DNA from: Lachnospiraceae bacterium
Lineage (GTDB): Bacteria; Bacillota; Clostridia; Lachnospirales; Lachnospiraceae
Assembly: GCA_003447295.1 (NCBI GenBank)
Contig: DLZQ01000063.1
Span: forward strand, 1-41,527
Length of the DNA: 41,527 nucleotides
Direction: 5' to 3'
Shown: positions 34,319 to 41,527 of the stretch, one piece after another
Layout: every line of letters starts with the position of its first letter
Position numbering within the stretch: position 1 is the first letter of the stretch
Notes under the pieces: generated by a model
The model's database searches: none
What the model was told of the DNA's origin: nothing
What the model saw: the letters and a program-made list of their open reading frames with translations, nothing else
Program-made: the position numbers and the translations under genes

Positions 34319-35899
34319 ATGTCATATACAGCGCTATACCGGAAGTTTCGCCCGGATGCTTTTTCCGATGTCAAAGGTCAGGATCATATCGTGACCACAC
34401 TGAAGAATCAGCTGCGAGCGAACCGGATCGGCCATGCGTATCTGTTCACCGGAACGAGAGGTACCGGTAAGACTACGGTGGCGAAGATTTTTGCGAAAAC
34501 AGTGAACTGCGAACACCCCACAGAGGACGGCCCCTGTGGGGAATGCCGTATTTGTAAGGCGATTGCGGCGGGAGCCAGCATGAATGTCATCGAGATCGAT
34601 GCGGCTTCCAACAACGGTGTGGACAATATCCGCGAGATCATTGATGAGGTATCCTATTCTCCGGCAGAGGGAAAATACAAGGTCTACATCATCGACGAGG
34701 TGCATATGCTCTCCCCCGGAGCTTTCAACGCATTGTTAAAAACTCTGGAAGAGCCGCCCTCTTATGTTATTTTTATTCTGGCGACCACAGAGGTGCACAA
34801 GATCCCCATTACGATCCTGTCCCGGTGCCAGAGATATGATTTTAAACGAATCTCCATTGATACCATCACGGATCGCATGAAGGAACTGATGGACACGGAG
34901 CAGGTACAGGTGGAGGACAGAGCTCTGCGCTACATTGCGAAAGTAGCGGACGGTTCCATGCGTGATGCGCTAAGCCTTCTGGATCAGTGTATTGCATTCC
35001 ATCTGGGCAAGGAGCTGACCTACGACATGACCCTGGATGTGTTGGGGGCAGTGGATACGGAAGTGTTCAGCAGATTGCTGCGCTTCGTCATGGACCGGAA
35101 TGTGTTAGGCTGCATTGAGCTGTTGGAAGAGATTGTCATGCAGGGTAGAGAACTGGTACAGTTCGTCACGGACTTTACCTGGTATCTGCGGAATCTGATG
35201 CTGGTACAGACAGCGGATAATCTGGAGGATGTCATAGACATGTCCACGGATAATCTGGCGAATCTGAAGGAAGAAGCTTCCATGCTTTCCATGGATCAGA
35301 TCATCCGCTATATTCATATTTTCTCCGAACTGTCCGGACAGATCCGCTATGCGGCGCAGAAGCGTATCCTGGTAGAGATCGCGCTGATCAAGCTGTGCAA
35401 GCCGGAGATGGAGACAGATCAGGAAGCTGTCCTGGATCGAATCCGTCAGGTAGAGGAAAAAGTGGAAAACGGTATTGTCGTTACAGCACAAATGCCTGCC
35501 GGAGCTCCCGGAGTACAGGGGGGACCGCAGGGTGGCGCGGCGAGACCTAAACCGGAGCTGCCCAAGGCTATCCCTGAGGATGTACAGGAGATCGTGCGGA
35601 AATGGCCGGCCATTGTGGGTAATGCAGAGAATCCCATGAAGATGTATCTGAAAAATGCCAGATTAAGCCTGGGCGGAGACAATAAGCTCATGGTGGTGCT
35701 GGAGGATGGACTGGCTTCCGATTATTTCAAGGGAGAAGCCCACGAGCAGAATAAGCAGCAGCTGGAGGCTTTATTGTCCGACTTCTCCGGCAAGAAGATC
35801 GAAGTGACGATCCAGACGGTGGAAAGTAACCGCCAGTTCGAGGACAACTACGTAGATCTTAGCAAAGTCATCAACATGGAGATCGATGAAGAGGAGTGA
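34319..35899 (+). CDS. dnaX: DNA polymerase III subunit gamma/tau
   Basis: This 526-residue clamp-loader ATPase has a Walker A motif GTRGTGKTT (about 45-53), a four-cysteine zinc module (CEHPTEDGPCGECRIC) and the Walker B region IDEVHMLS, then SRCQRYDFKR as the sensor/arginine-finger segment. The C-terminal part (about 390 onward) is a Pro/Gly-rich linker and a short tau-like domain. It begins the conserved dnaX-ybaB-recR order. No clear programmed frameshift site was identified by eye. Confidence 0.95.
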   Translation: MSYTALYRKFRPDAFSDVKGQDHIVTTLKNQLRANRIGHAYLFTGTRGTGKTTVAKIFAKTVNCEHPTEDGPCGECRICKAIAAGASMNVIEIDAASNNGVDNIREIIDEVSYSPAEGKYKVYIIDEVHMLSPGAFNALLKTLEEPPSYVIFILATTEVHKIPITILSRCQRYDFKRISIDTITDRMKELMDTEQVQVEDRALRYIAKVADGSMRDALSLLDQCIAFHLGKELTYDMTLDVLGAVDTEVFSRLLRFVMDRNVLGCIELLEEIVMQGRELVQFVTDFTWYLRNLMLVQTADNLEDVIDMSTDNLANLKEEASMLSMDQIIRYIHIFSELSGQIRYAAQKRILVEIALIKLCKPEMETDQEAVLDRIRQVEEKVENGIVVTAQMPAGAPGVQGGPQGGAARPKPELPKAIPEDVQEIVRKWPAIVGNAENPMKMYLKNARLSLGGDNKLMVVLEDGLASDYFKGEAHEQNKQQLEALLSDFSGKKIEVTIQTVESNRQFEDNYVDLSKVINMEIDEEE

Positions 35900-35917
35900 T
35901 CCTGCATGAATTTAGGA

Positions 35918-36017
35918 TTGCGACAGGCTTGCGGATAAGGTAAGATATAATAATAACTCACCCATAGAAAGGCAGCGTGACTGCTTGCAGGCAAAGCGGA
36001 CTTCCTATGAGGGGAGT
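35918..36017 (+). promoter_or_regulatory. internal promoter and structured leader before ybaB
   Basis: TTGCGA (35918-35923) and TAAGAT (35941-35946) are 17 bp apart. Right after the expected start, ACTC, CCC and ATAG (35956-35967) pair with CTAT, GGG and GAGT (36005-36017), with small bulges. They enclose GCAG/CTGC and GCTT/AAGC hairpins, a compact branched fold. I do not recognise it as a known riboswitch. Confidence 0.45.
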
Positions 36018-36092
36018 AAACATATATGTTATGATTTCTAGAGTGCGTAGCACGGAGAAATCAATTATAAATCATATGGAGGAAGTAATAAC

Positions 36093-36437
36093 ATGGCAAA
36101 AAGAGGTGGATTCCCCGGAGGCGCAATGCCCGGTAATATGAACAATCTGATGAAGCAGGCACAGAGAATGCAGCGTCAGATGGAAGAGGGACAGAAGGAA
36201 TTAGAGACTAAGGAGTTCTCTGCATCCGCAGGCGGCGGAGCTGTGGAAGTGACCATCAACGGTAAAAAAGAGATCACAGCCATCAAACTGGCAGAGGAGA
36301 TCGTGGACCCTGAGGATATTGAGACATTACAGGATGCAATCGTGGCAGCAGCCAACGAGGCACTGCGCAAGGCTGACGAAGCCAATGCCGAACTCATGGG
36401 CAAAATGACCGGAGGCTTAGGAGGATTTCCTTTCTAA
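36093..36437 (+). CDS. YbaB/EbfC family nucleoid-associated protein
   Basis: This 114-residue DNA-binding protein begins with a Gly/Met-rich stretch ([22 protein letters not shown]) that leads into the YbaB helix-strand fold with [10 protein letters not shown] and ends GGLGGFPF. The family binds DNA as a dimer and almost always sits between dnaX and recR, as here. GGAGG lies before the ATG, and its stop overlaps the recR start by one base. Confidence 0.95.
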   Translation: MAKRGGFPGGAMPGNMNNLMKQAQRMQRQMEEGQKELETKEFSASAGGGAVEVTINGKKEITAIKLAEEIVDPEDIETLQDAIVAAANEALRKADEANAELMGKMTGGLGGFPF

Positions 36438-37033
36438 TGGAACTTTACAGCGGACAGATCAATAAATTAATAGATGAACTGGCAGCCCTGCCCGGGATTG
36501 GCAGTAAGTCCGCACAACGATTGGCTTTTCACCTGATCAATATGCCGAAGGAGCGTGTGGACAGACTGGCGAATGTCATGATCGAGGCCAGAGCCAATGT
36601 CCGGTACTGTAAGGAGTGTTATACCCTGACAGATAAGGAAATCTGCCCGGTGTGCGCAAATCCCAGAAGAGATCATCATACGATCATGGTGGTGGAGAAT
36701 ACCAGAGACCTGGCAGCCTATGAGAAGACCGGCAAATACGAAGGTGTGTACCATGTCCTGCATGGTGCCATCTCGCCCATGCTGGGCGTGGGACCCGGTG
36801 ATATCAAGCTGAAGGAACTGATGGAACGCCTGCAGGGAGATGTGCAGGAAGTGATCATTGCGACCAATTCCAGCCTGGAGGGCGAGACTACGGCAATGTA
36901 TATCAGTAAATTGATCAAACCGACCGGGATCAAGGTGACCAGAATTGCCAGCGGAGTGCCCGTGGGTGGTGATCTGGAATATATCGATGAGGTAACATTG
37001 CTCCGTGCCTTAGAAGGCAGAGTGGAGTTATAA
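36437..37033 (+). CDS. recR: recombination mediator RecR
   Basis: This 198-residue protein acts with RecF and RecO to load RecA at gaps. It has the helix-hairpin-helix start ([19 protein letters not shown]), a zinc finger (Cys58, Cys61, Cys70, Cys73), a Toprim domain ([16 protein letters not shown]) and the C-terminal [16 protein letters not shown] block. Length is canonical. The ATG shares a base with the ybaB stop. Confidence 0.96.
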   Translation: MELYSGQINKLIDELAALPGIGSKSAQRLAFHLINMPKERVDRLANVMIEARANVRYCKECYTLTDKEICPVCANPRRDHHTIMVVENTRDLAAYEKTGKYEGVYHVLHGAISPMLGVGPGDIKLKELMERLQGDVQEVIIATNSSLEGETTAMYISKLIKPTGIKVTRIASGVPVGGDLEYIDEVTLLRALEGRVEL

Positions 37034-37071
37034 GCAGCAGAGAAAATGAATAAATGTGGGAGGAGAAGACA

Positions 37072-38115
37072 ATGGCAGTAACAAAAAGTGTATTTGGGAA
37101 AAGCCCCGAAGGGAGAGAGATCTCTCTGTATACCCTGAGCAACAGCAAGGGAATGCAGGCGAAGGTAACAGATTTCGGTGCGAATCTGGTAGGAATCCTG
37201 GTGCCGGATGCGCAGGGTGTAACAGCTGATGTGACACTGGGCTTTGACAGCGTGGATCGTTATTATAAAAATTACAGCTTCTTCGGTGCAGTGGTTGGAC
37301 CCTGTGCGAACCGTACCGCAGGGGCAGCATATACATTAGACGGTGTGGATTATCGGATGGATCAAAATGACGGACCCAACAACCTACACACACATATTGA
37401 ACTGGGCTTCCATAAGAGAATCTGGGATGCGGTTCCGGGAGATAACAGTGTCACCTTTTCTCTGGAGGACGAGGATGGATATCTGGGATTCCCCGGACAT
37501 AAAAAGGTGTCCGTAACCTATTCCCTGGACGAGGAGAATGCCTTAAGACTGCATTATCATGCGTCCAGTGACAAACGGACTATTTTTAATCTGACCAATC
37601 ATTCCTATTTTAATCTGGACGGACAAGGCACCGGCAGAATTGAAGACCATGAATTATGGCTGGGAGCTTCCCATTTCACACCGGTGGTACCGGGATCCAT
37701 TCCTACCGGTGAGATCTGCGCAGTGGCAGGTACACCCATGGATTTCACACAGCCGAAGAAGATCGGAAGAGATATCGAAGCAGACTTTGAACAGTTAAAG
37801 CTGACGGGTGGCTATGACCATAATTTCTGCATTGATGACTGGGATGGCAGTCTGAAGCATATTGCGACTGCAAAAGGACCGAAGAGTGGCAGAGTGATGA
37901 AGGTATATACCACATTGCCCGGCGTACAGTTCTATGCAGGCAACTTTATCGCACCGGAGGAGGGAAAAGCAGGCGCAGCCTATGATAATAGAAGCGGATT
38001 CGCCCTGGAGACCCAGTATTATCCGGATACCATTCATCATGAGAATTTCCCTTCTTATATCTTTGGTGGGGAAAATGGTGATTATGATTCTGTGACCGTA
38101 TATAAATTCGAGTAA
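37072..38115 (+). CDS. galM: aldose 1-epimerase (galactose mutarotase)
   Basis: This 347-residue enzyme interconverts alpha and beta anomers of aldoses. Family blocks are GFDSVDRYY, ANRTAG, HIELGFHKRIWDA, the catalytic acid His177 in LTNHSYFNL and the base Glu313 in ALETQYYPD. ATG 37072 has GGGAGGAG 7 bases upstream; the longer frame from 37054 would include that site. It lies 38 bases after recR, probably co-transcribed by chance of position. In this window it could supply the right anomer after phosphorolysis or disproportionation. Confidence 0.92.
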   Translation: MAVTKSVFGKSPEGREISLYTLSNSKGMQAKVTDFGANLVGILVPDAQGVTADVTLGFDSVDRYYKNYSFFGAVVGPCANRTAGAAYTLDGVDYRMDQNDGPNNLHTHIELGFHKRIWDAVPGDNSVTFSLEDEDGYLGFPGHKKVSVTYSLDEENALRLHYHASSDKRTIFNLTNHSYFNLDGQGTGRIEDHELWLGASHFTPVVPGSIPTGEICAVAGTPMDFTQPKKIGRDIEADFEQLKLTGGYDHNFCIDDWDGSLKHIATAKGPKSGRVMKVYTTLPGVQFYAGNFIAPEEGKAGAAYDNRSGFALETQYYPDTIHHENFPSYIFGGENGDYDSVTVYKFE

Positions 38116-38133
38116 ATAAATAGTTATGCAAAC

Positions 38134-38178
38134 TTTGTCGAAGTGTTTTTTTAAGGACGCGACAAAGAACGCTAAAAT
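38134..38178 (+). promoter_or_regulatory. weak promoter with inverted repeat before the LysM gene
   Basis: TTTAAG (38150-38155) and TAAAAT (38173-38178) are 17 bp apart. CTTTGTCG (about 38133) and CGACAAAG (about 38160) form an 8-bp inverted repeat around the -35 box and could be an operator. Evidence is modest. Confidence 0.35.
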
Positions 38179-38242
38179 ACCTCCTGTGCGGATGATATAG
38201 TTAGTGATAACTGATAGAAACGGCATGGGAGGTGTTTTTTGT

Positions 38243-39406
38243 ATGGAATTACCGAAAAATATAACGCAGATCGGAGAGGCGGACAAGCACTGCAGAGTCT
38301 ATGTGGAAGATTATGTGGTATCTTACATAAAACAAATGAACGGAATGGCACAGAACAAAGACATTGCCATTGCGCTGTATGGCAGACGGACGATGGAGAA
38401 TGGTGTGGCTTATCTGTTCGCCTATGGTTCGGCGAAACTGAATTTTCTGCAAAAACCGATACGGCACTTGTCCCAGGCACAGGAGCAGGAGATCGAGAAG
38501 CTGCGGAAAAAGTATTTTCCGGAAATGACATTTTTAGGATATCAGATTTTGAACGGAGAGATGGTGGAAGGCTTCCGGATCTGTGAGCAGGAGATCTGCC
38601 GGTATGTGGCAGGCTATGCACAATTTTATGAAAAAAATGACAGCATGCTGGCGTACATGCTGGAGAATCGGGGAGAGGAAGCGGAACCGGAGAAGGTAGA
38701 TCAGGAAAAATATGAGGTCGTAAAGAAGCGGCAGGAAGAACGCAGACAGAGACAGGAAAACGTACATGCCGGGCATGCCGAATATGCCGGACGAATGGAA
38801 CGTAGAGATAACATCATTCCCATGCCTACGGTGGGACTGCGCCGGATGAAGATGGCAGCCACGGGAGTGTTCGTACTGCTGTGCGTTATGGCACTGGCAC
38901 TGATGCGGCAGGAAAACACCGGGGAATCCCTGGGGGAGACGGCCAGGCAGGCGATGAGCAGTCTCATGGAGCAGAAATTACCGGATGCGGTGGAGGAGCA
39001 GAACCAGGTCAGCACACTCGTGGCGGAGGACAAGCTGGAAGATGCACTGCGGCAGGAAAACAATGCCATGGCAGAGAATACGACAACTAAAGAGGAGACC
39101 GCTGCGCCGGAGACGATGGTGACCGAAGCTGCTGTGGAAGACGCAACAGAGGTAACAGAAGAACCGCAGCCGGAAGTGACACCGACACCGGAACCGACAC
39201 CTGAAGTGACAGTGGAATCGGAAACACCACAGACACAGGCAGCTGTGGCACAGCCGACGGCTTATACGATCAAGAAAGGTGACACATTGATCGGTATCTC
39301 TTTACGCAATTACGGAAGCAATACAAAAGTGCCGGAAATCTGTGCATTGAACGGAATCACAGATCCGGATGATATCAAAATCGGACAGGAAATCCTTCTG
39401 CCGTAA
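38243..39406 (+). CDS. membrane-anchored LysM protein with cytosolic N-terminal domain
   Basis: The 387-residue protein has a ~160-residue N-terminal domain I do not recognise (no signal peptide), a charged Gln/Glu/Arg-rich segment, one transmembrane helix (about 203-221), and an outer Glu/Thr-rich region with PTPEPTPE-like repeats. A single LysM follows at about 341-387 (YTIKKGDTLIGISLRNYGS). This places the N-terminus in the cytoplasm and the LysM at the peptidoglycan, an arrangement seen in proteins that link wall status to the cell interior. ATG 38243 has GGGAGGTG 8 bases upstream; starts further up lie inside or before that site. Confidence 0.78.
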   Translation: MELPKNITQIGEADKHCRVYVEDYVVSYIKQMNGMAQNKDIAIALYGRRTMENGVAYLFAYGSAKLNFLQKPIRHLSQAQEQEIEKLRKKYFPEMTFLGYQILNGEMVEGFRICEQEICRYVAGYAQFYEKNDSMLAYMLENRGEEAEPEKVDQEKYEVVKKRQEERRQRQENVHAGHAEYAGRMERRDNIIPMPTVGLRRMKMAATGVFVLLCVMALALMRQENTGESLGETARQAMSSLMEQKLPDAVEEQNQVSTLVAEDKLEDALRQENNAMAENTTTKEETAAPETMVTEAAVEDATEVTEEPQPEVTPTPEPTPEVTVESETPQTQAAVAQPTAYTIKKGDTLIGISLRNYGSNTKVPEICALNGITDPDDIKIGQEILLP

Positions 39407-39414
39407 AAAACTTA

Positions 39415-39442
39415 TTTTCAAAAGGTAAGATTATGGTATACT
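39415..39442 (+). promoter_or_regulatory. promoter (extended -10) for the DUF5711 and CvpA genes
   Basis: TTTTCA (39415-39420) is 16 bp from TATACT (39437-39442), with the extended -10 dinucleotide TG one base before it. Confidence 0.6.
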
Positions 39443-39492
39443 GTAAATGTTACACAATAGTAGGATATAAGGATACATAAGGAAATAAATGC

Positions 39493-40692
39493 ATGGCAGC
39501 AGATATTAAAAATTATCTGAAAGAAAAAGAAAAACGGCAAAAGAATCAGGATGACTATAAGAAAAAGATCCGTAAACATAAACTGACCATTGTATACCGG
39601 GTGCTTCTGGCGGCGGCGGCACTGGGAGCGGCGCTGGCACTGGTAGTGGTGCAGGCAAAACGGCATATTTACACAGGATATGATACCTTGTCCTCTGTAA
39701 ACAGGGAGACCTCGTCAGATGCCATAGATGTCCGCCTGAAAAACGGAATTCTTACATATAGTAAGGATGGCGCACATTGTACGGATGCAAAGGGAAATGT
39801 GAAATGGAATCAGACTTATGTTATCCAGGATGTGAAACTTGCTACCTGCGGAAGTGTGGCAGCTATCGGTAGTTACAATGGTCGTGAGATTTATGTACAG
39901 AATACGGAGAAACAGCTGGGAACCATTACCACGACCATGCCAATCCGTAATATTACGGTAGCAGACACCGGCAGAGTAACGGCAACACTGGCGGACACAG
40001 ATGCAACCTGGATCATGACCTACGAAGCGGACGGAAGCAACAGTTACACCGGACAGGCACATATGAATGACGGAGGATATCCTATCTCCATCAGTCTGTC
40101 CCCGAGTGGAGAGCTGCTGGCGGTCAGCTACTTATATGTAGATGCAGGAGTGGTGAAATCCAACGTGGTGTTCTATAATTTCGGTCCGGTGGGTGCGAAT
40201 CAGAGTGACTATATGGTCAGCGCCTATACCTATTCTGATCTGGTCGTTCCAAAAGTGCAGTTTATGAATAATGATACCGCCTTCGCAGCAGGTGATAGCC
40301 GTCTGATGATTTTTAGCGGATCACAGAAGCCGGTAACCATCGGAGAATATCTCTATGATGATGAGATCCAGTCAGTTTTTTACAGCGAGAAATACGTAGG
40401 ACTGGTATTTTTATCGGATCAGGCGGAGACCAAATACCGTATGGATGTATATAATGCTTCGGCGGTAAAAGTGGGGAGCTATTATTTCGATGTGGATTAT
40501 ACAGATATATTTTTTGAAGAGGATGCCATGGTGATCTACAACGAGTCGGAATGTCAGATCTTCACAACAGAGGGTGTGGAAAAATACCGGGGGAACTTTG
40601 GCAAGAGCGTGCGACTTATGCTTTCGGCGGGAGGATCCTACAAATATTACCTGGTGACGGATAATACAATAGATACCATACAGTTAAAATAA
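39493..40692 (+). CDS. DUF5711 family membrane-anchored protein
   Basis: This 399-residue protein has a strongly basic, Lys/Glu-rich cytosolic N-terminus, one transmembrane helix (about 35-55) and a large extracellular part made of repeating beta-strands (DVRLKNGILTYSKDG, REIYVQNTEKQLG, RLMIFSGSQKP). This suggests a beta-propeller and fits DUF5711; no catalytic motif is visible. AGGA lies before the ATG. The CvpA-family gene starts 12 bases downstream, so the two probably work at the membrane together. The function is unknown. Confidence 0.7.
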   Translation: MAADIKNYLKEKEKRQKNQDDYKKKIRKHKLTIVYRVLLAAAALGAALALVVVQAKRHIYTGYDTLSSVNRETSSDAIDVRLKNGILTYSKDGAHCTDAKGNVKWNQTYVIQDVKLATCGSVAAIGSYNGREIYVQNTEKQLGTITTTMPIRNITVADTGRVTATLADTDATWIMTYEADGSNSYTGQAHMNDGGYPISISLSPSGELLAVSYLYVDAGVVKSNVVFYNFGPVGANQSDYMVSAYTYSDLVVPKVQFMNNDTAFAAGDSRLMIFSGSQKPVTIGEYLYDDEIQSVFYSEKYVGLVFLSDQAETKYRMDVYNASAVKVGSYYFDVDYTDIFFEEDAMVIYNESECQIFTTEGVEKYRGNFGKSVRLMLSAGGSYKYYLVTDNTIDTIQLK

Positions 40693-40704
40693 AGGAGTAT
40701 ACGA

Positions 40705-41211
40705 ATGAATCTGAATTTATTGCTTATTATTACAGCAGTGATCTTACTTTGCATGGTGATGGACGGTTATAAAAAGGGAATGGTGAGATCCCTGATCTCT
40801 TTGATCTCCCTGCTGATCACCTGCGTTGTACTGTTCCTGTTGGGAAATGCGCTGAGCAGTTACTTTGACGGAAGATTTTTCAATGTGATAATCACCCTGC
40901 TGTTGCTGGCAGCCATCGGACTGGTACACCATTTACTGAATGTGGTGTTCTTCTCTGCAAAGGTAATCTCAAAACTACCCATAGTACATAGTCTGGACAA
41001 ATTACTAGGTATTGTGGTTGGAATATTGGAAACTGTCCTAATTGTTTGGACAATATATGCATTTAACATCTTCAGAGATCTGGGAACCTTGGGACAGGTC
41101 ATCGTAGATTACACCAGAGACAGCAAGATCCTTACATGTCTGTATGAAAACAATTACCTGGCATACCTGATCGAACAGCTCGGACAAAAGCTTCCTTTCT
41201 TCGTAAAATAG
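40705..41211 (+). CDS. CvpA family membrane protein
   Basis: This 168-residue protein has four hydrophobic segments (about 4-20, 28-50, 62-85 and 105-125) and the MDGYKKGMVRSLISLISLL start typical of the CvpA family. The family is linked to colicin V production in E. coli, but its general function is unsettled. AAAGGAG lies before the ATG. It follows the DUF5711 gene closely and is ended by the hairpin downstream. Confidence 0.8.
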   Translation: MNLNLLLIITAVILLCMVMDGYKKGMVRSLISLISLLITCVVLFLLGNALSSYFDGRFFNVIITLLLLAAIGLVHHLLNVVFFSAKVISKLPIVHSLDKLLGIVVGILETVLIVWTIYAFNIFRDLGTLGQVIVDYTRDSKILTCLYENNYLAYLIEQLGQKLPFFVK

Positions 41212-41230
41212 AATAGAAAAGTGGTAAAAA

Positions 41231-41275
41231 TCCCCTGCACATGCGGAATTTGCATGGCAGGGGATAATTTGTGTA
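41231..41275 (+). terminator. terminator-like hairpin after the CvpA gene
   Basis: TCCCCTGC and CATGC pair with GCATG and GCAGGGGA (41231-41264), with a GGAATTT loop and a one-base bulge. The following sequence is only moderately T-rich. Confidence 0.65.
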
Positions 41276-41294
41276 AAAAATTCAAAAAATAATG

Positions 41295-41514
41295 TTGACA
41301 AGTGATATATGGGGTGATATACTCAGATTCGTTGTCAGGGCAGTACCGAGACAACACAACAACGAAAAAGAAATTCAAAAAGATTTCGAAAAAGTTGTTG
41401 ACAGATGTCTGGCAGATATGGTAATATAAAAACCTGCCGCGAAAAACATAAGTTTTTCAAGACAAAAAAGTTTTTAAAAAAGTTGTTGACAAACGAAAGC
41501 GGTTGTGATAAGAT
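41295..41514 (+). promoter_or_regulatory. three tandem sigma-A promoters, probably of an rRNA operon
   Basis: P1: TTGACA 41295-41300 and TATACT 41318-41323 (17 bp apart). P2: TTGACA 41398-41403 and TAATAT 41422-41427 (18 bp). P3: TTGACA 41486-41491 and TAAGAT 41509-41514 (17 bp). Each perfect -35 is preceded by A/T tracts like UP elements, and GTTGTC/GACAAC (41331-41355) can pair between P1 and P2. No coding region follows before the window ends. Tandem strong promoters of this kind are typical before Firmicutes rRNA operons. Confidence 0.75.
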
Positions 41515-41527
41515 ATCAGAGTTGCCG

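Noticed and set aside
35900..36092. SRP RNA gene near dnaX
   Set aside because: In many Firmicutes the SRP RNA lies next to dnaX, but the conserved GGAAGGAAGCAGC-like core of SRP RNA is absent here.

Overview
The window looks like a chromosomal segment of an anaerobic gut-type Firmicute of the family Lachnospiraceae (Roseburia, Agathobacter or Lachnospira-like). This is inferred from gene content and style: GGAGG-type ribosome binding sites, CUT1 sugar ABC operons with LacI regulators and no ATPase, a FabK-type fatty-acid cluster with a fused accD-accA, and a dnaX-ybaB-recR block. No species call is possible from sequence alone. The first ~23 kb is accessory sugar metabolism; the rest is housekeeping.

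Layout. (1) 192-6118: a maltodextrin-type operon (lipoprotein binding protein, two permeases, 4-alpha-glucanotransferase, LacI regulator) behind a good sigma-A promoter carrying a LacI-type operator, followed by a NrdG-like radical SAM activase (6161-6904). (2) 7015-11905: a very large secreted pectate lyase of PL9 type with FN3 domains and a C-terminal LysM, behind cre-like sites and closed by a strong terminator. (3) 12242-14538: a DUF4163/DUF3298 lipoprotein, then a promoter, a fluoride riboswitch and a COG0475-type cation/proton antiporter. (4) 14591-14790: a 133-nt inverted-repeat element and a bidirectional terminator between convergent genes. (5) 14815-22378: a cellobiose phosphorylase gene divergent from a LacI regulator, binding protein and two permeases, with the same 12-bp operator core in both promoters. 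(6) 22382-23263: two small genes, two strong hairpins and tRNA-Ser(CGA). (7) 23350-33016: a type II fatty-acid synthesis cluster (acpP, fabK, fabD, fabG, fabF, fabZ, accDA fusion, a second FabK-like flavoprotein, fabH, fabT), with a perfect FabT-type palindrome at the transcription start. (8) 33202-41211: phosphofructokinase, dnaX, ybaB, recR, aldose epimerase, a LysM membrane protein, a DUF5711 protein and a CvpA-family protein. (9) 41295-41514: three tandem strong promoters, as found before an rRNA operon, which probably starts just past the window.

How it works together (inference). The two ABC systems import alpha- and beta-linked gluco-oligosaccharides, presumably energised by a shared MsmK-type ATPase encoded elsewhere. 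MalQ and cellobiose phosphorylase process them inside, and 6-phosphofructokinase feeds glycolysis. The LysM-bearing PL9 enzyme would cut pectate at the cell wall. Each binding-protein gene is followed by a stem-loop before its permeases, a common way to make more binding protein than permease. The fab cluster appears self-regulated through FabT.

Nothing here is clearly a wholly new system. The most notable non-coding signals are the fluoride riboswitch before an antiporter, the unexplained 133-nt inverted-repeat element, the hairpin pair at 22672-22766 and the large hairpin between acpP and fabK. The fab cluster itself is unusual in lacking accB and accC.
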